Shown here piece after piece: positions 8,771-18,053 of a stretch of DNA of 47,217 nucleotides. The position numbers and the translations under genes were made by a program. Each line of letters begins with the position of its first letter. Positions within the stretch are counted from its first letter, which is position 1. Origin of the DNA: an uncultured beta proteobacterium (GTDB lineage Bacteria; Pseudomonadota; Gammaproteobacteria; Burkholderiales; Burkholderiaceae); NCBI GenBank assembly GCA_903935355.1, contig CAIZRK010000001.1:1-47217 (forward strand), in the 5' to 3' direction. Below the pieces are notes generated by a model. The model was not told the DNA's origin and ran no database searches. It saw nothing but the letters and a program-made list of their open reading frames with translations.

Positions 8771-9679
8771 ATGAAATATGACATTTTGCTAATTGGCGGT
8801 AATGGCTTTGTTGGAAAAGTATTGGCTGCTCAATTACAAGCACACGGCTATAGCGTTCTATTGCCTACTCGCCATCTAACAAGTGCTCGCGAACTGCGTC
8901 TATTGCCAAAAGTATATTTAGAAGAGGCAGATGTACATGAGTTTGATGACTTGCAAGCGCTTTGCTCGCGCATCAAACCAAATGGTGCTGTGATTAATTT
9001 AGTGGGCGTATTGCATGATAAGCCTGCTAAACCCTATGGTGAGGGATTTAAAGCGGCTCACGTAGATCTTGCGAAAAATATTATTACTGCCATGCAGATG
9101 CATGGTCTTTTGCGATACCTACATATGAGCGCCTTGGGTGCTGAATCTAAAGGTCCATCGATGTATCAAAGAAGTAAGGGTGATGGTGAAGTGATCGTGA
9201 AAGAAAGTAATTTAGATTGGACGATCTTTAGACCTTCGGTTATTTTTGGTGCCCAAGATCAATTTATTAACCTATTTTCTAAGCTCACTAAATTATTTCC
9301 AGCAATGCCACTAGCAAATTCCGATGCGCAGTTTCAGCCAGTAAGCGTAGATGATGTAGCGAGTGCATTTACAAAGTCCCTCAAAATGCCTGGGACTATC
9401 CATCAGTCTTATGATTTAGTTGGACCAACGGTTTACACCATGAAAGAAATCGTAGAGTTTGCAGCCCAGAAAGTGGGTGCTAAGTGCAAAATCATTCCTG
9501 CCCCTGCCTTTGTTGGGTATCTGCAGGCTCTGGCATTTGAGTTTTTGCCGATTCCTACTTTGATGTCACGAGATAACATTGCTTCTATGCAATTACCTAA
9601 TATTTTACCGATGAATGGTCAAGATGCTTTGACCAAAGTATTTAATATTAGCCGGCGCACATTAGAAGGTATGAAGTAA
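8771..9679 (+). CDS. NAD(P)-binding SDR-type protein, complex I NDUFA9 subunit family
   Basis: Atypical short-chain dehydrogenase/epimerase-like protein of 302 residues. The N-terminal Rossmann motif GGNGFVGK (residues 9-16) is intact, and VINLVGVLHD near residue 77 and FRPSVIFGAQDQFINLF near 155 are typical of the NDUFA9-like group. The canonical YxxxK is present only as YQRSK near residue 134. Bacterial members are usually annotated as NADH-ubiquinone oxidoreductase-associated or NAD-dependent epimerases, and their true substrate is unknown. It lies 24 bases after slt and ends three bases before cca, so it is probably cotranscribed with both. Family call firm, function open. Confidence 0.82.
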   Translation: MKYDILLIGGNGFVGKVLAAQLQAHGYSVLLPTRHLTSARELRLLPKVYLEEADVHEFDDLQALCSRIKPNGAVINLVGVLHDKPAKPYGEGFKAAHVDLAKNIITAMQMHGLLRYLHMSALGAESKGPSMYQRSKGDGEVIVKESNLDWTIFRPSVIFGAQDQFINLFSKLTKLFPAMPLANSDAQFQPVSVDDVASAFTKSLKMPGTIHQSYDLVGPTVYTMKEIVEFAAQKVGAKCKIIPAPAFVGYLQALAFEFLPIPTLMSRDNIASMQLPNILPMNGQDALTKVFNISRRTLEGMK

Positions 9680-9682
9680 TAA

Positions 9683-10807
9683 ATGAAGATCTATGCAGTC
9701 GGTGGAGCTATTCGGGATACCCTCATGGGTTTACCGATTAATGATATTGATTATGTTGTTGTGGGTAGCAGTGTAGATGAAATGATTGCTCAAGGTTTTC
9801 GTCCGGTAGGAAAAGATTTCCCCGTTTTTTTACACCCAGTTACTCAAGCGGAATATGCTTTAGCACGCACCGAGCGTAAAACAGGAAAAGGATATAAAGG
9901 ATTCCTGTTTTACGCGGATCCAAGCGTTACTCTAGAAGAAGATCTAGCGCGCCGTGACTTAACCATTAATGCAATGGCGCAAGAAGTGGGTCCCGATGGC
10001 AAATGGCTTGGCCCGATTTTGGATCCATATAACGGTCAGCAAGATTTGGCAGCCAGAGTATTTCGTCATGTCTCGGATGCCTTTGCTGAAGACCCATTGC
10101 GCTTATTGCGAGTGGCACGGTTTGCAGCGCGCTTTCCTGAGTTCACGATAGCGTCAGAAACGATGGATGCTTTGCAGGCGATTGTTCTCTCTAATGAATT
10201 GTCTGCACTGTCGGCTGAAAGAGTCTGGCAGGAATTAGCCAGAGGTTTTACTGCCAGCAAGCCAATGCGGATGTTTCAAGTTTTGCTGGATGCAGGTGCG
10301 GCTTCAGCGCTGCTGCCAGCACTGCTGACATCTGATTTAGCTAAGGAAGAGTTCCGTGAGCAGTTGATTGCACATTTACATACAGCAGGCAATCGCTTGG
10401 AAGATTGTTGCGCCGTCACTTTAATGCATTTACCTGCAAGCGAGATGCGCTCTTGGTCTGAATGCGTTCGTATGCCCAATGAAGTACGAGACTTTAGTGA
10501 GATCTTTAGTGAACTCTATCAACTCGTCTATTTGAGTGGGGGTAGAAATTATCGAGCTAAAGATGTATTGGCTTGGTTTAATCGCGCTGATGTTTGGCGT
10601 AAACCAGAGCGGGCTCATGACTTACTTAATCTCGCTCAATCTATTGGTATGAATGTGGCCCAGTTGATTCAGGCAATGCAATTAGTGCAAGCGCTTAATC
10701 TTGCTCAGATTATTTCTATAATTCCAGTTGAGGAGCGCTCTAATGGCGAAAGAATTCGTAGTGATATTGAAATAGCAAGACTTGCTGCAATTACTGCTGC
10801 GCTTTAA
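9683..10807 (+). CDS. cca: CCA-adding enzyme (tRNA nucleotidyltransferase), class II
   Basis: Builds or repairs the 3'-terminal CCA of tRNAs using CTP and ATP. The 374 residues show GGAIRD (7-12), the metal-binding DID (21-23), ARTERK (61-66) and [10 protein letters not shown] (90-99), as in the class II head and neck domains. E. coli Cca is 412 residues with a C-terminal HD phosphohydrolase domain; here I find no HD motif after residue 200, so that domain appears degenerate or trimmed. The start ATG lies only three bases after the stop of the preceding gene. Nucleotidyltransferase identity is sure; repair-phosphatase activity is unlikely. Confidence 0.93.
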   Translation: MKIYAVGGAIRDTLMGLPINDIDYVVVGSSVDEMIAQGFRPVGKDFPVFLHPVTQAEYALARTERKTGKGYKGFLFYADPSVTLEEDLARRDLTINAMAQEVGPDGKWLGPILDPYNGQQDLAARVFRHVSDAFAEDPLRLLRVARFAARFPEFTIASETMDALQAIVLSNELSALSAERVWQELARGFTASKPMRMFQVLLDAGAASALLPALLTSDLAKEEFREQLIAHLHTAGNRLEDCCAVTLMHLPASEMRSWSECVRMPNEVRDFSEIFSELYQLVYLSGGRNYRAKDVLAWFNRADVWRKPERAHDLLNLAQSIGMNVAQLIQAMQLVQALNLAQIISIIPVEERSNGERIRSDIEIARLAAITAAL

Positions 10808-10817
10808 AGCCCAATAG

Positions 10818-12005
10818 TTAAAGTCGGTTTCTCCCCCGCAGGCCTGGCAGATCTTCAAGTAAGTAAGCTGGCAATATGTTTGATAAATTCTTTGAAAAGA
10901 CAAAGACTTTAAAGAGTTCGCCCATTTCGGCTTCAGACAATAACTTTTGTAATGCATTAGAAATCGGTAAGAAGGTTTCTGGATCGCGAGGATCGCCAAT
11001 CTCTAGTGCAATATCTCCAATGCCAGCATCCAATAAGTAGGCTGCTTGGTTAGTCATAAAGACATCATCTACTTTTTCTTTTAAGGCATTGCGTGCTATT
11101 TGTGCCCACTCTACATGAGTGGTTATGTCACAAAGTCCCGGAAGATAAAAGGGTTCTTGAATGGCGTGATGGCGATGATGTGCCATCAGTGTTCCTTCAA
11201 GTCTTTGCGGGTGGTAATACTCGATCTCTGGAAAGCCGTAATCAAAGGCAAGAAATAGCCCAGCGTCAAGTTGCTTTGCGATGTGACTAATCCACGCATT
11301 AGCTTGGGTATGCAACTCGGTGACGTAGCCATCTGAAAAATTGCCAGTGAGTAAAGTTTCAGGAAGCAAGCATTGCTCAACTGGCGTGCCTCTTTTCCAC
11401 AGCAATCGACCCCCTTCAAAAGTAACCCCGTACCAATACCAAAAACCACCTTGGTAAATGATGGCATCACAAGGAATGGCATCGATCACTTCATTGGCCA
11501 GAATAATTCCTTTGAACTGATGAGGTAAGGAGCTTAACCAGGTAAATTGCGTAGTTAAGTCTAAATCTAAACTCAACCTAGTCAATAGCTCTTCCTGTCT
11601 TTGAGCTAAATCGGGTGAGATTTCAATAATGTCGTAGCGATCTACTGCAAAGCCTAAGACGTGTAAGCGGGCCAAAATGGATTGAGCTAATCTGCCAGTA
11701 CCTGCGCCAAACTCCAAAATATGGATCTTCGAACCTTGGGTCTTGAGACCCTCAAGAACTGGTAAAAGGGTAGAAACAATAGCCGCGCCAAAGAGGGGAG
11801 AGAGCTCTGGGGCGGTGGTGAAGTCTCCGCCAGCACCCAATTTATGTGCTCCGGCGCTGTAATAGCCCATTCCCGGCTCATATAAAGCCATCTCCATATA
11901 ACGAGAAAAGGGCATCCAGCCGTCTAGAGAGGCGATTTCTGCAGCAATTTTTTCACTTAGGAGCGCGCTATGCTCCTTTTCAAGGCTGGTCAAGGTAATA
12001 TCCAT
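10818..12005 (-). CDS. SAM-dependent methyltransferase, NDUFAF7/MidA family
   Basis: The 395 residues match the COG1565 family, whose mitochondrial members (NDUFAF7/MidA) methylate an arginine of a complex I subunit. Visible blocks are MALYEPGMGYYSAGAHKLG, GDFTTAPELSPLFG near residue 60, the SAM-binding ILEFGAGTGRLA near 95, and the LANEVIDAIPC segment near 170. The gene is convergent with cca (10-base gap) and divergent from the pteridine-reductase-like gene, with 26 bases between starts. An NDUFA9-like gene lies two genes away, which may be coincidence. The bacterial substrate is not established. Confidence 0.85.
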   Translation of the reverse strand: MDITLTSLEKEHSALLSEKIAAEIASLDGWMPFSRYMEMALYEPGMGYYSAGAHKLGAGGDFTTAPELSPLFGAAIVSTLLPVLEGLKTQGSKIHILEFGAGTGRLAQSILARLHVLGFAVDRYDIIEISPDLAQRQEELLTRLSLDLDLTTQFTWLSSLPHQFKGIILANEVIDAIPCDAIIYQGGFWYWYGVTFEGGRLLWKRGTPVEQCLLPETLLTGNFSDGYVTELHTQANAWISHIAKQLDAGLFLAFDYGFPEIEYYHPQRLEGTLMAHHRHHAIQEPFYLPGLCDITTHVEWAQIARNALKEKVDDVFMTNQAAYLLDAGIGDIALEIGDPRDPETFLPISNALQKLLSEAEMGELFKVFVFSKNLSNILPAYLLEDLPGLRGRNRL

Positions 12006-12031
12006 AGCTCGCTAGTCTAAGAGAATTTTCT

Positions 12032-12871
12032 GTGAACCCTATTTCAAAATACTCCTCCCAGCAAAATAAAGCAGTTTTAGTGACTGGCGCTGCTAAGCGT
12101 CTGGGTCGTGAAATTGCCTTGGAGTTCGCACGGGAAGGGTGGGACGTAGCTGTACATTATGGCCAATCTGAGACAGAAGCCCAAGCCACTGTGGCACAAA
12201 TTGAGGGATTGGGCCGTAAGGCGCAGGCATTTAAGGCGAACCTCGCAAATGAGGCAGATATTAAAAATCTGTTCGCGGCAGTCAGTACCCAATTTGAAAA
12301 CCTGCACTGCTTGGTGAATAACGCCTCCATCTTTCAATATGATCGCGCTAACTCTCCATCACTATTAAGCGGTAACAATTTGCTAGAGCATATGCAGGTA
12401 AATTTGACCGCACCTATTTTGTTAGCCCAACTCATGTTTAAGAGAGAGCAACAAAAATCAAAGAAGAATACCGGTGCAGACGATGAAGAAATGACCTTGC
12501 CGTCTATTATTCAGTTACTCGATCAAAAGCTGATGAATCTTAATCCTGACTATTTATCTTATACCCTATCTAAAAGCGCCTTATTAACTTCAGTCGAAAT
12601 CTTGGCAATGGACTTTGCGCCTTATTTAAGGGTGGTGGGGTTGGCACCGGGCATTTCTTTGCCATCAGGAGACCAATCCATTGATGGTTTTACCAAGGCG
12701 CATCAGATGACGCCATTAGGAAAATCTTCTACACCTAGCGATGTTTCAAAAGCAGCTGTATTTTTAGCCCAATCGAATGCCATTACAGGCACTACACTCT
12801 ATGTAGATGGTGGACAGCACTTATTACCCTCTGCTCGGGATGTAATGTTCAAAACCCATTTGTTATCTTAG
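12032..12871 (+). CDS. Pteridine reductase-like short-chain dehydrogenase (FolM/PTR1 type)
   Basis: SDR of 279 residues starting with GTG at 12032. The cofactor loop reads TGAAKRLG (18-25), that is, T-G-x3-R-x-G, the variant typical of pteridine reductases and FolM rather than the common TGxxxGIG. The usual catalytic serine position holds aspartate. D164, Y177 and K181 have the 13- and 4-residue spacing of the Asp-Tyr-Lys set in PTR1 (D181, Y194, K198). folB follows 25 bases downstream, so dihydromonapterin or dihydrobiopterin reduction is a reasonable inference. A stretch of charged residues at 137-153 is an unusual insertion. A generic SDR role cannot be excluded. Confidence 0.8.
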   Translation: MNPISKYSSQQNKAVLVTGAAKRLGREIALEFAREGWDVAVHYGQSETEAQATVAQIEGLGRKAQAFKANLANEADIKNLFAAVSTQFENLHCLVNNASIFQYDRANSPSLLSGNNLLEHMQVNLTAPILLAQLMFKREQQKSKKNTGADDEEMTLPSIIQLLDQKLMNLNPDYLSYTLSKSALLTSVEILAMDFAPYLRVVGLAPGISLPSGDQSIDGFTKAHQMTPLGKSSTPSDVSKAAVFLAQSNAITGTTLYVDGGQHLLPSARDVMFKTHLLS

Positions 12872-12896
12872 TAAAAGTTATTAAAGAAAAAACTCC

Positions 12897-13292
12897 ATGC
12901 ATGCAATACTCTCTCATCCCGCTTTAGTTGATTGCCGCCGCCTTTTTTTACGGGATTATGAGATCTATATCAATATTGGCGTTCATGATTTTGAAAAGAA
13001 AGCAGAGCAAAGGGTCATTCTTAATGTGGACTTATATATTCCACTAGCTATCAATACCCCGAGTAATGATGAATTAGATGAAGTGGTCGATTATGACTTC
13101 ATGCGCCAAACTATTAAGGCACGTGCTTCCCAGGGTCATATTCATTTACAAGAAACCTTTTGTGATGACATTATCACTGCGATGCTCTTGCACCCTAAGA
13201 TTCTGGCAGTGCGGGTGAGCACTGCTAAGCCAGATGTCTATCCAGATTGTCATTCGGTAGGCGTTGAAGTATTTCGCATCAAACCGATTTAA
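12897..13292 (+). CDS. folB: Dihydroneopterin aldolase
   Basis: Cleaves 7,8-dihydroneopterin to 6-hydroxymethyl-dihydropterin and glycolaldehyde in folate synthesis. The 131 residues carry the family core: YINIGVHDFEKKAEQRVILN (about 22-41), the VVDYDFMRQTI segment near 63, and C-terminal VRVSTAKPDVYPDCHSVGVE. The N-terminus is about 15 residues longer than E. coli FolB. It lies between a FolM-like reductase and ttcA in what looks like one operon (gaps of 25 and 11 bases). Assignment is firm for the family. Confidence 0.92.
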   Translation: MHAILSHPALVDCRRLFLRDYEIYINIGVHDFEKKAEQRVILNVDLYIPLAINTPSNDELDEVVDYDFMRQTIKARASQGHIHLQETFCDDIITAMLLHPKILAVRVSTAKPDVYPDCHSVGVEVFRIKPI

Positions 13293-13303
13293 ATAAATGA
13301 ATT

Positions 13304-14233
13304 GTGAAAAGAATTGACGTAACCATGAGTGATGCCCGTAAAGTGATTTTTGAAGAAAATAAGCTCGAGAAAAAATTATGCCGTTTAGTAGGTCAAGCGG
13401 TTGGCGACTTTGGCATGATTGCAGAGGGCGATAGAGTGATGGCCTGTGTATCTGGCGGTAAAGATAGTTATGCCATGCTTGATATCTTGCTTAAGCTTCG
13501 TGAGCGGGCGCCAATTAATTTTGAAATCATTGCGGTCAACCTTGATCAGAAGCAACCAGAATTTCCAGCAGAAATATTGCCTAATTATTTAAGTAGCTTA
13601 GGTATCCAGTTTCACATTGAGAATCAAGATACTTATAGTATTGTCAAGCGGGTGATTCCGGAAGGAAAAACAACTTGTGGTTTGTGTTCGCGCTTACGTC
13701 GTGGCATTTTGTATCGCGTAGCCGATGAATTAGGCGCTACTAAAATTGCCTTGGGGCACCATCGCGACGATATCTTGGAAACTTTATTATTAAATATGTT
13801 CTTTGCTGGCAAGCTCAAGGGGATGCCTCCAAAATTACGTTCTGATGATGGCAAACATATCGTGATCCGACCTTTGGCATATGTTCCTGAGAAATTGCTC
13901 GAGAGGTATGCTCAAGATATGAACTTTCCCATCATTCCTTGCAATCTGTGCGGTAGTCAACCCAACTTACAGCGGGGTGCCATGAAAGAAATGCTCCGGG
14001 ATTGGGAAAAGAAGCACCCCGGTCGCGTTGAAAATCTCTTTCGCTCAATGCACTATATTGTGCCTTCACATCTAATGGATGGCGAAGCTTTTGACTTTCA
14101 GAATTTAAAGGTCTCCACTGAACTATCAGGTATAGCCGCAAGATCGGCAGGCGATAAAGCGATTGATGAGGCAGAAATGGATGAATTGGCATGCAAAAGC
14201 CTAGTTCAAGGGACTTATAATCTCTCTTTATGA
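13304..14233 (+). CDS. ttcA: tRNA 2-thiocytidine(32) synthetase
   Basis: ATP-dependent, iron-sulfur enzyme that thiolates cytidine 32 of certain tRNAs. The 309 residues contain the PP-loop SGGKDS (50-55), a CGLC motif (C125, C128) and a further cysteine in IPCNLCG near residue 219; these three cysteine sites are the expected cluster ligands. The long frame starts at GTG 13304. An ATG at 13325 gives a protein seven residues shorter and is an equally credible start, since neither has a good ribosome site. The last four bases overlap the glmU start (ATGA), which indicates translational coupling. Confidence 0.94.
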   Translation: MKRIDVTMSDARKVIFEENKLEKKLCRLVGQAVGDFGMIAEGDRVMACVSGGKDSYAMLDILLKLRERAPINFEIIAVNLDQKQPEFPAEILPNYLSSLGIQFHIENQDTYSIVKRVIPEGKTTCGLCSRLRRGILYRVADELGATKIALGHHRDDILETLLLNMFFAGKLKGMPPKLRSDDGKHIVIRPLAYVPEKLLERYAQDMNFPIIPCNLCGSQPNLQRGAMKEMLRDWEKKHPGRVENLFRSMHYIVPSHLMDGEAFDFQNLKVSTELSGIAARSAGDKAIDEAEMDELACKSLVQGTYNLSL

Positions 14234-15696
14234 ACATCGTTATTTTGGCTGCCGGGCAAGGAAAGCGGATGAAATCCGCTTTGCCAAAGGTGCTGCAAAC
14301 TCTGGCTGGCAAGCCCCTTCTTTGGCATGTGCTAAGAACGGCCCTGTCCTTACAGGGAAAACAGACTAAAACTGGCCCTATTGTGGTTATTGGGCATGGT
14401 GCCAACGATGTTAAAGAATTTCTAGCTGCCACAATTCAGGCTGACTCTACTTTTGCCAAAGTTACTACGGTATTACAAGCGGAACAAAAAGGGACGGGCC
14501 ATGCTTTATTACAGACCCTTTCCAAACTAGATGTGAGAGAGCCTACCTTGGTGCTTTATGGCGATGTGCCCCTTACCACTAAAAAGACCCTTGCCAAGTT
14601 AACCAAATTAGCTGATGGAGTGCATGGCCAAGATTCTGCATTGGCTCTGCTGACCCAGAATCTAAGCAATCCTACGGGTTACGGTCGTATTGTGCGTGAA
14701 GCCGATGGATCCGTTAGGTCAATTGTCGAAGAGAAAGATGCTACTTCAGTACAAAAAGCCATTCAAGAAATTAATACCGGCATTATGGTGTTGCCAACCA
14801 ATACATTAAAAAAATGGCTAAAAGCTTTAAGAGCTAGTAATGCACAGGGTGAGTATTACCTCACTGATGTCATTGCGATGGCCGTGATGGATGGCGTACC
14901 AATTCGTACTGTCCAAGCAGATGCAGAATATGAAACGATTGGTATAAATAGTCGCGATCAGTTAGCAAGCTTAGAGCGTGTGTATCAGCTCAATATTGCT
15001 AACGTACTCATGAATGCGGGGGTATCGCTTGCTGATCCAGCACGTATTGATGTGCGCGGAACCCTTGAATGTGGCAGAGATGTATTTATTGATATCGGCT
15101 GCGTATTTGAGGGTTGCGTCACTTTAGCCGCTGGTACTAAAGTTGCGCCCTACTGCCTTATTCGCAATAGTGTGATTGGTAAAGATGTAGTCATTCATGC
15201 CTTTAGTCATGTTGATGGTGCTAAGGTAGGTGCTAATTCCATCATTGGGCCTTATGCTCGCTTACGTCCTGGAGCTGACTTGGCCAGTGATGTTCATATT
15301 GGTAACTTTGTTGAAGTCAAGAATAGCAAGATAGCATCCAAGAGCAAAGCAAATCATCTAGCCTATGTGGGTGATTCCATCGTGGGATCTCGAGTCAATA
15401 TTGGGGCGGGCACGATTACCTGTAATTATGATGGGGTGAATAAACACCAAACTATTATTGAGGACGATGTTTTCATTGGTTCTGATACTCAATTAGTAGC
15501 GCCGGTTCGGGTCGGACGAGGTGCTACTTTAGGTGCAGGTACAACCTTGACCAAGGATGCTCCACCAAACCAATTAACGGTTACAAGAGCAAAGCAAATT
15601 TCTTTGCAGTGGCAACGGCCAGTCAAAATAGAGAAATCAGTGAGCAAAAAAATGCCGAAGAAGTTGGCCGCTGAATCTGTAAAGGCCAAAAAGTAA
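14230..15696 (+). CDS. glmU: Bifunctional UDP-N-acetylglucosamine pyrophosphorylase / glucosamine-1-phosphate N-acetyltransferase
   Basis: Makes UDP-GlcNAc from glucosamine-1-phosphate for peptidoglycan and LPS. The N-terminal uridylyltransferase domain has [17 protein letters not shown] (6-22), and YGDVPLTT near 113 carries the metal-binding aspartate. The C-terminal left-handed beta-helix with acetyltransferase repeats starts near residue 270 ([16 protein letters not shown]) and includes RLRPGADL and NFVEVKNS. It ends in a lysine-rich tail of about 20 residues, making it longer than the 456-residue E. coli protein. It overlaps ttcA by four bases and glmS by one base. glmU and glmS together supply amino sugars. 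Confidence 0.97.
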   Translation: MNIVILAAGQGKRMKSALPKVLQTLAGKPLLWHVLRTALSLQGKQTKTGPIVVIGHGANDVKEFLAATIQADSTFAKVTTVLQAEQKGTGHALLQTLSKLDVREPTLVLYGDVPLTTKKTLAKLTKLADGVHGQDSALALLTQNLSNPTGYGRIVREADGSVRSIVEEKDATSVQKAIQEINTGIMVLPTNTLKKWLKALRASNAQGEYYLTDVIAMAVMDGVPIRTVQADAEYETIGINSRDQLASLERVYQLNIANVLMNAGVSLADPARIDVRGTLECGRDVFIDIGCVFEGCVTLAAGTKVAPYCLIRNSVIGKDVVIHAFSHVDGAKVGANSIIGPYARLRPGADLASDVHIGNFVEVKNSKIASKSKANHLAYVGDSIVGSRVNIGAGTITCNYDGVNKHQTIIEDDVFIGSDTQLVAPVRVGRGATLGAGTTLTKDAPPNQLTVTRAKQISLQWQRPVKIEKSVSKKMPKKLAAESVKAKK

Positions 15697-17528
15697 TGTG
15701 TGGAATTGTTGGCGCAGCATCGCGCAAGAATATAGTTGATGTCTTGATTGAAGGGCTACGTCGCCTCGAGTACCGAGGTTACGACTCTTGTGGTTTTGCC
15801 GTGATTAATGGCGACGATCCACAGCATTTGATTGAGCGTGCTCGAACGACAGCGCGTGTTTCTGAATTAGCGGAGCAAGGCAAGGATTTTTATGGCACTT
15901 TGGGTATTGCGCACACTCGTTGGGCAACCCATGGGAAGCCTGACACCCAAAATGCCCATCCCCATATTTCTGATGGTTTGATTGCGGTTGTCCATAACGG
16001 CATTATTGAGAATTATGAAACTCTTCGCGCAGAACTAAAATCTGCAGGTTATGTGTTTACTTCAGAGACTGATACTGAAGTCATTGCGCATTTAATACAT
16101 CAAGCATATACATCTAGCAAGCAAATCGATTTGGTGGAATCAGTCAGAGCAGTATTGCCGCGCTTGCATGGCGCCTATGCGATTGGTGTAATTGCGCAAG
16201 ACCGCCCAGATATTTTGGTGGGCGCCCGCGTTGGTTCACCTTTAGTTGTTGCGCTTGGCGATAACGAAAATTTCTTGGCTTCTGATGCACTTGCTCTTGC
16301 AGGCAGAGCACACTCGATGCTGTATTTGGAGGAGGGCGATGTAGCCGTACTAAAGGCCCAAAGCGTTGAGATTATTGATCAGAATGGTAATGCAGCTCAA
16401 AGAGATCGCAAGCCTATGCCTGCACAGGCAGACTCTGTTGATCTGGGGCCTTATCAGCATTACATGCAAAAAGAAATCTTTGAGCAACCACGGGCAATTA
16501 GCGACACACTTACCAATATCCCTAGCTTTGGACCAGAGTTGTTTAATGCTGATCCCAAAGAGTGGATGCAGTTTGACCAGATCTTGATTCTCGCTTGTGG
16601 CACTAGCTATTATTCTGCTTGTGTTGCTAAATATTGGCTTGAGGATATTGCTGCTATTCCCACCCAGGTAGAAATCGCTAGTGAATATCGTTATCGCACT
16701 TCGGTGCCAAACCCGAATACCTTAATTGTGGTGGTTTCTCAATCTGGTGAGACTGCAGATACTTTAGCGGCACTCCGTCACGCGCAGAGCTTGGGACACC
16801 ACTACACCTTAGCAATTTGTAATGTCGCAAGTAGTGCCATGGTTCGGGAAACTAAATGGAATTTTCTTACCAAGGCTGGTACTGAAATTGGCGTGGCCTC
16901 AACTAAAGCGTTTACTACCCAGTTAGTCGCTTTGTATCTATTAGCCGTATCTTTAGCTAAGCGCGCTGGCAGAATTTCCATTGAAAAAGAGAAAGAACTC
17001 CTCAGAGAGCTACGGCACCTTCCTAAAGCTTTGCAGGCAGTGTTGGCACTAGAGCCACAAATTATTGGTTGGAGTGCAGCTTTCGCCAAATGTGAAAATG
17101 CTCTGTTCTTAGGTCGCGGTCTGCATTACCCAATCGCCCTAGAGGGCGCCCTTAAGCTAAAAGAGATCTCTTATATTCATGCAGAAGCCTATCCAGCAGG
17201 AGAGCTCAAGCATGGCCCGCTCGCACTGGTTACAGATAAGATGCCTGTGGTAACGGTTGCTCCCAAAGATGAATTACTGGAAAAGCTCAAGTCCAATATG
17301 CAAGAAGTAAAAGCACGCGGTGGCAAGCTGTATGTTTTTGCCGATCAAGATACAGATATGGCTACGAGTGATGGGATTAACGTTATTCGCCTGCCTGAAT
17401 ATTATGGCAATCTTTCGCCAATCTTGCATGTTGTGCCGTTGCAGCTGCTGGCCTATCACACGGCATGCGCTCTAGGTACTGATGTAGATAAGCCCAGAAA
17501 CTTGGCCAAGAGCGTTACGGTGGAGTGA
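15696..17528 (+). CDS. glmS: Glutamine-fructose-6-phosphate aminotransferase (isomerizing)
   Basis: Converts fructose-6-phosphate and glutamine to glucosamine-6-phosphate, the first step to UDP-GlcNAc. The 610 residues start MCGIVGAAS, with Cys2 as the glutaminase nucleophile after Met removal, followed by [13 protein letters not shown]. Two SIS sugar-isomerase domains follow, with [10 protein letters not shown] and [13 protein letters not shown] in the first and [20 protein letters not shown] in the second. The C-terminus KSVTVE is the usual end. The start overlaps the glmU stop (TAATG), which indicates coupling. I see no ribozyme-type leader. Confidence 0.98.
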   Translation: MCGIVGAASRKNIVDVLIEGLRRLEYRGYDSCGFAVINGDDPQHLIERARTTARVSELAEQGKDFYGTLGIAHTRWATHGKPDTQNAHPHISDGLIAVVHNGIIENYETLRAELKSAGYVFTSETDTEVIAHLIHQAYTSSKQIDLVESVRAVLPRLHGAYAIGVIAQDRPDILVGARVGSPLVVALGDNENFLASDALALAGRAHSMLYLEEGDVAVLKAQSVEIIDQNGNAAQRDRKPMPAQADSVDLGPYQHYMQKEIFEQPRAISDTLTNIPSFGPELFNADPKEWMQFDQILILACGTSYYSACVAKYWLEDIAAIPTQVEIASEYRYRTSVPNPNTLIVVVSQSGETADTLAALRHAQSLGHHYTLAICNVASSAMVRETKWNFLTKAGTEIGVASTKAFTTQLVALYLLAVSLAKRAGRISIEKEKELLRELRHLPKALQAVLALEPQIIGWSAAFAKCENALFLGRGLHYPIALEGALKLKEISYIHAEAYPAGELKHGPLALVTDKMPVVTVAPKDELLEKLKSNMQEVKARGGKLYVFADQDTDMATSDGINVIRLPEYYGNLSPILHVVPLQLLAYHTACALGTDVDKPRNLAKSVTVE

Positions 17529-17578
17529 GTAGAAGCAGTCACTAATTGTTGGTTTGCAAACTTAAAAAAGGAATGACA

Positions 17579-17908
17579 ATGACATTAGGTGAATCCATTA
17601 GCGTTTGCTTTGCAAAGTATGCAACGTTTAGTGGTAGAGCATGTAGAAGTGAGTACTGGTGGTTCATGTTGTTTATTTTTCTGGTCAGTGCAGCTGCTAT
17701 CTCTATTAATGACACAGTCTATGGCTTAGTAGCCTTAGGCTTGCTCCTCCCGCATCTTGCAGTCGCTACTAGAAGACTTCATGACATTAATAAAAGTGCT
17801 TGGTGGTTATTGCTGGGCTTAATTCCTATCGTAAACTTGGTTTTAGTCATATGGTTCTGTATGAAGGGAGTCGAAGGGGTCAATCGATTTAATGAAGGTA
17901 TTCATTAA
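17579..17908 (+). CDS. DUF805 domain-containing small membrane protein
   Basis: Small integral membrane protein of 109 residues. The DUF805 hallmarks are FSGRACRSEYWWF near the start, three to four hydrophobic segments, and a central ATRRLHDINKSAWW block. Function unknown for the family. Three candidate starts are in frame: 17546, 17573 and 17579. ATG 17579 is chosen because AAGGA lies six bases upstream; the others lack a properly spaced ribosome site. It follows glmS by 50 bases, and the RND pump promoter lies downstream. No functional link to either neighbour is evident. Confidence 0.8.
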   Translation: MTLGESISVCFAKYATFSGRACRSEYWWFMLFIFLVSAAAISINDTVYGLVALGLLLPHLAVATRRLHDINKSAWWLLLGLIPIVNLVLVIWFCMKGVEGVNRFNEGIH

Positions 17909-17984
17909 CCCCAGATTTCTGATAAAAAAATTGAGTTTGACTTCTGTATCGAGTTGTGAACAAAATTCAGTAGTCAAATCAAGG

Positions 17985-18016
17985 CTTTACAGAACATGGT
18001 TTTGTAAAGTATGTTC
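17985..18016 (+). promoter_or_regulatory. Candidate promoter of the RND pump operon with overlapping inverted repeats
   Basis: TTTACA (17986-17991) and TATGTT (18010-18015) with an 18-base spacer resemble a sigma-70 promoter 39 bases before the outer-membrane factor gene. CTTTACA (17985-17991) and TGTAAAG (18003-18009) form an inverted repeat overlapping the -35 box and spacer. GAACAT (17992-17997) and ATGTTC (18011-18016) form a second one. Repressor sites often overlap promoters in this way in efflux operons, but no regulator gene lies nearby. Confidence 0.4.
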
Positions 18017-18053
18017 AAATATCTGCTGTAGAAAAGGATATTTGTAACAACCC

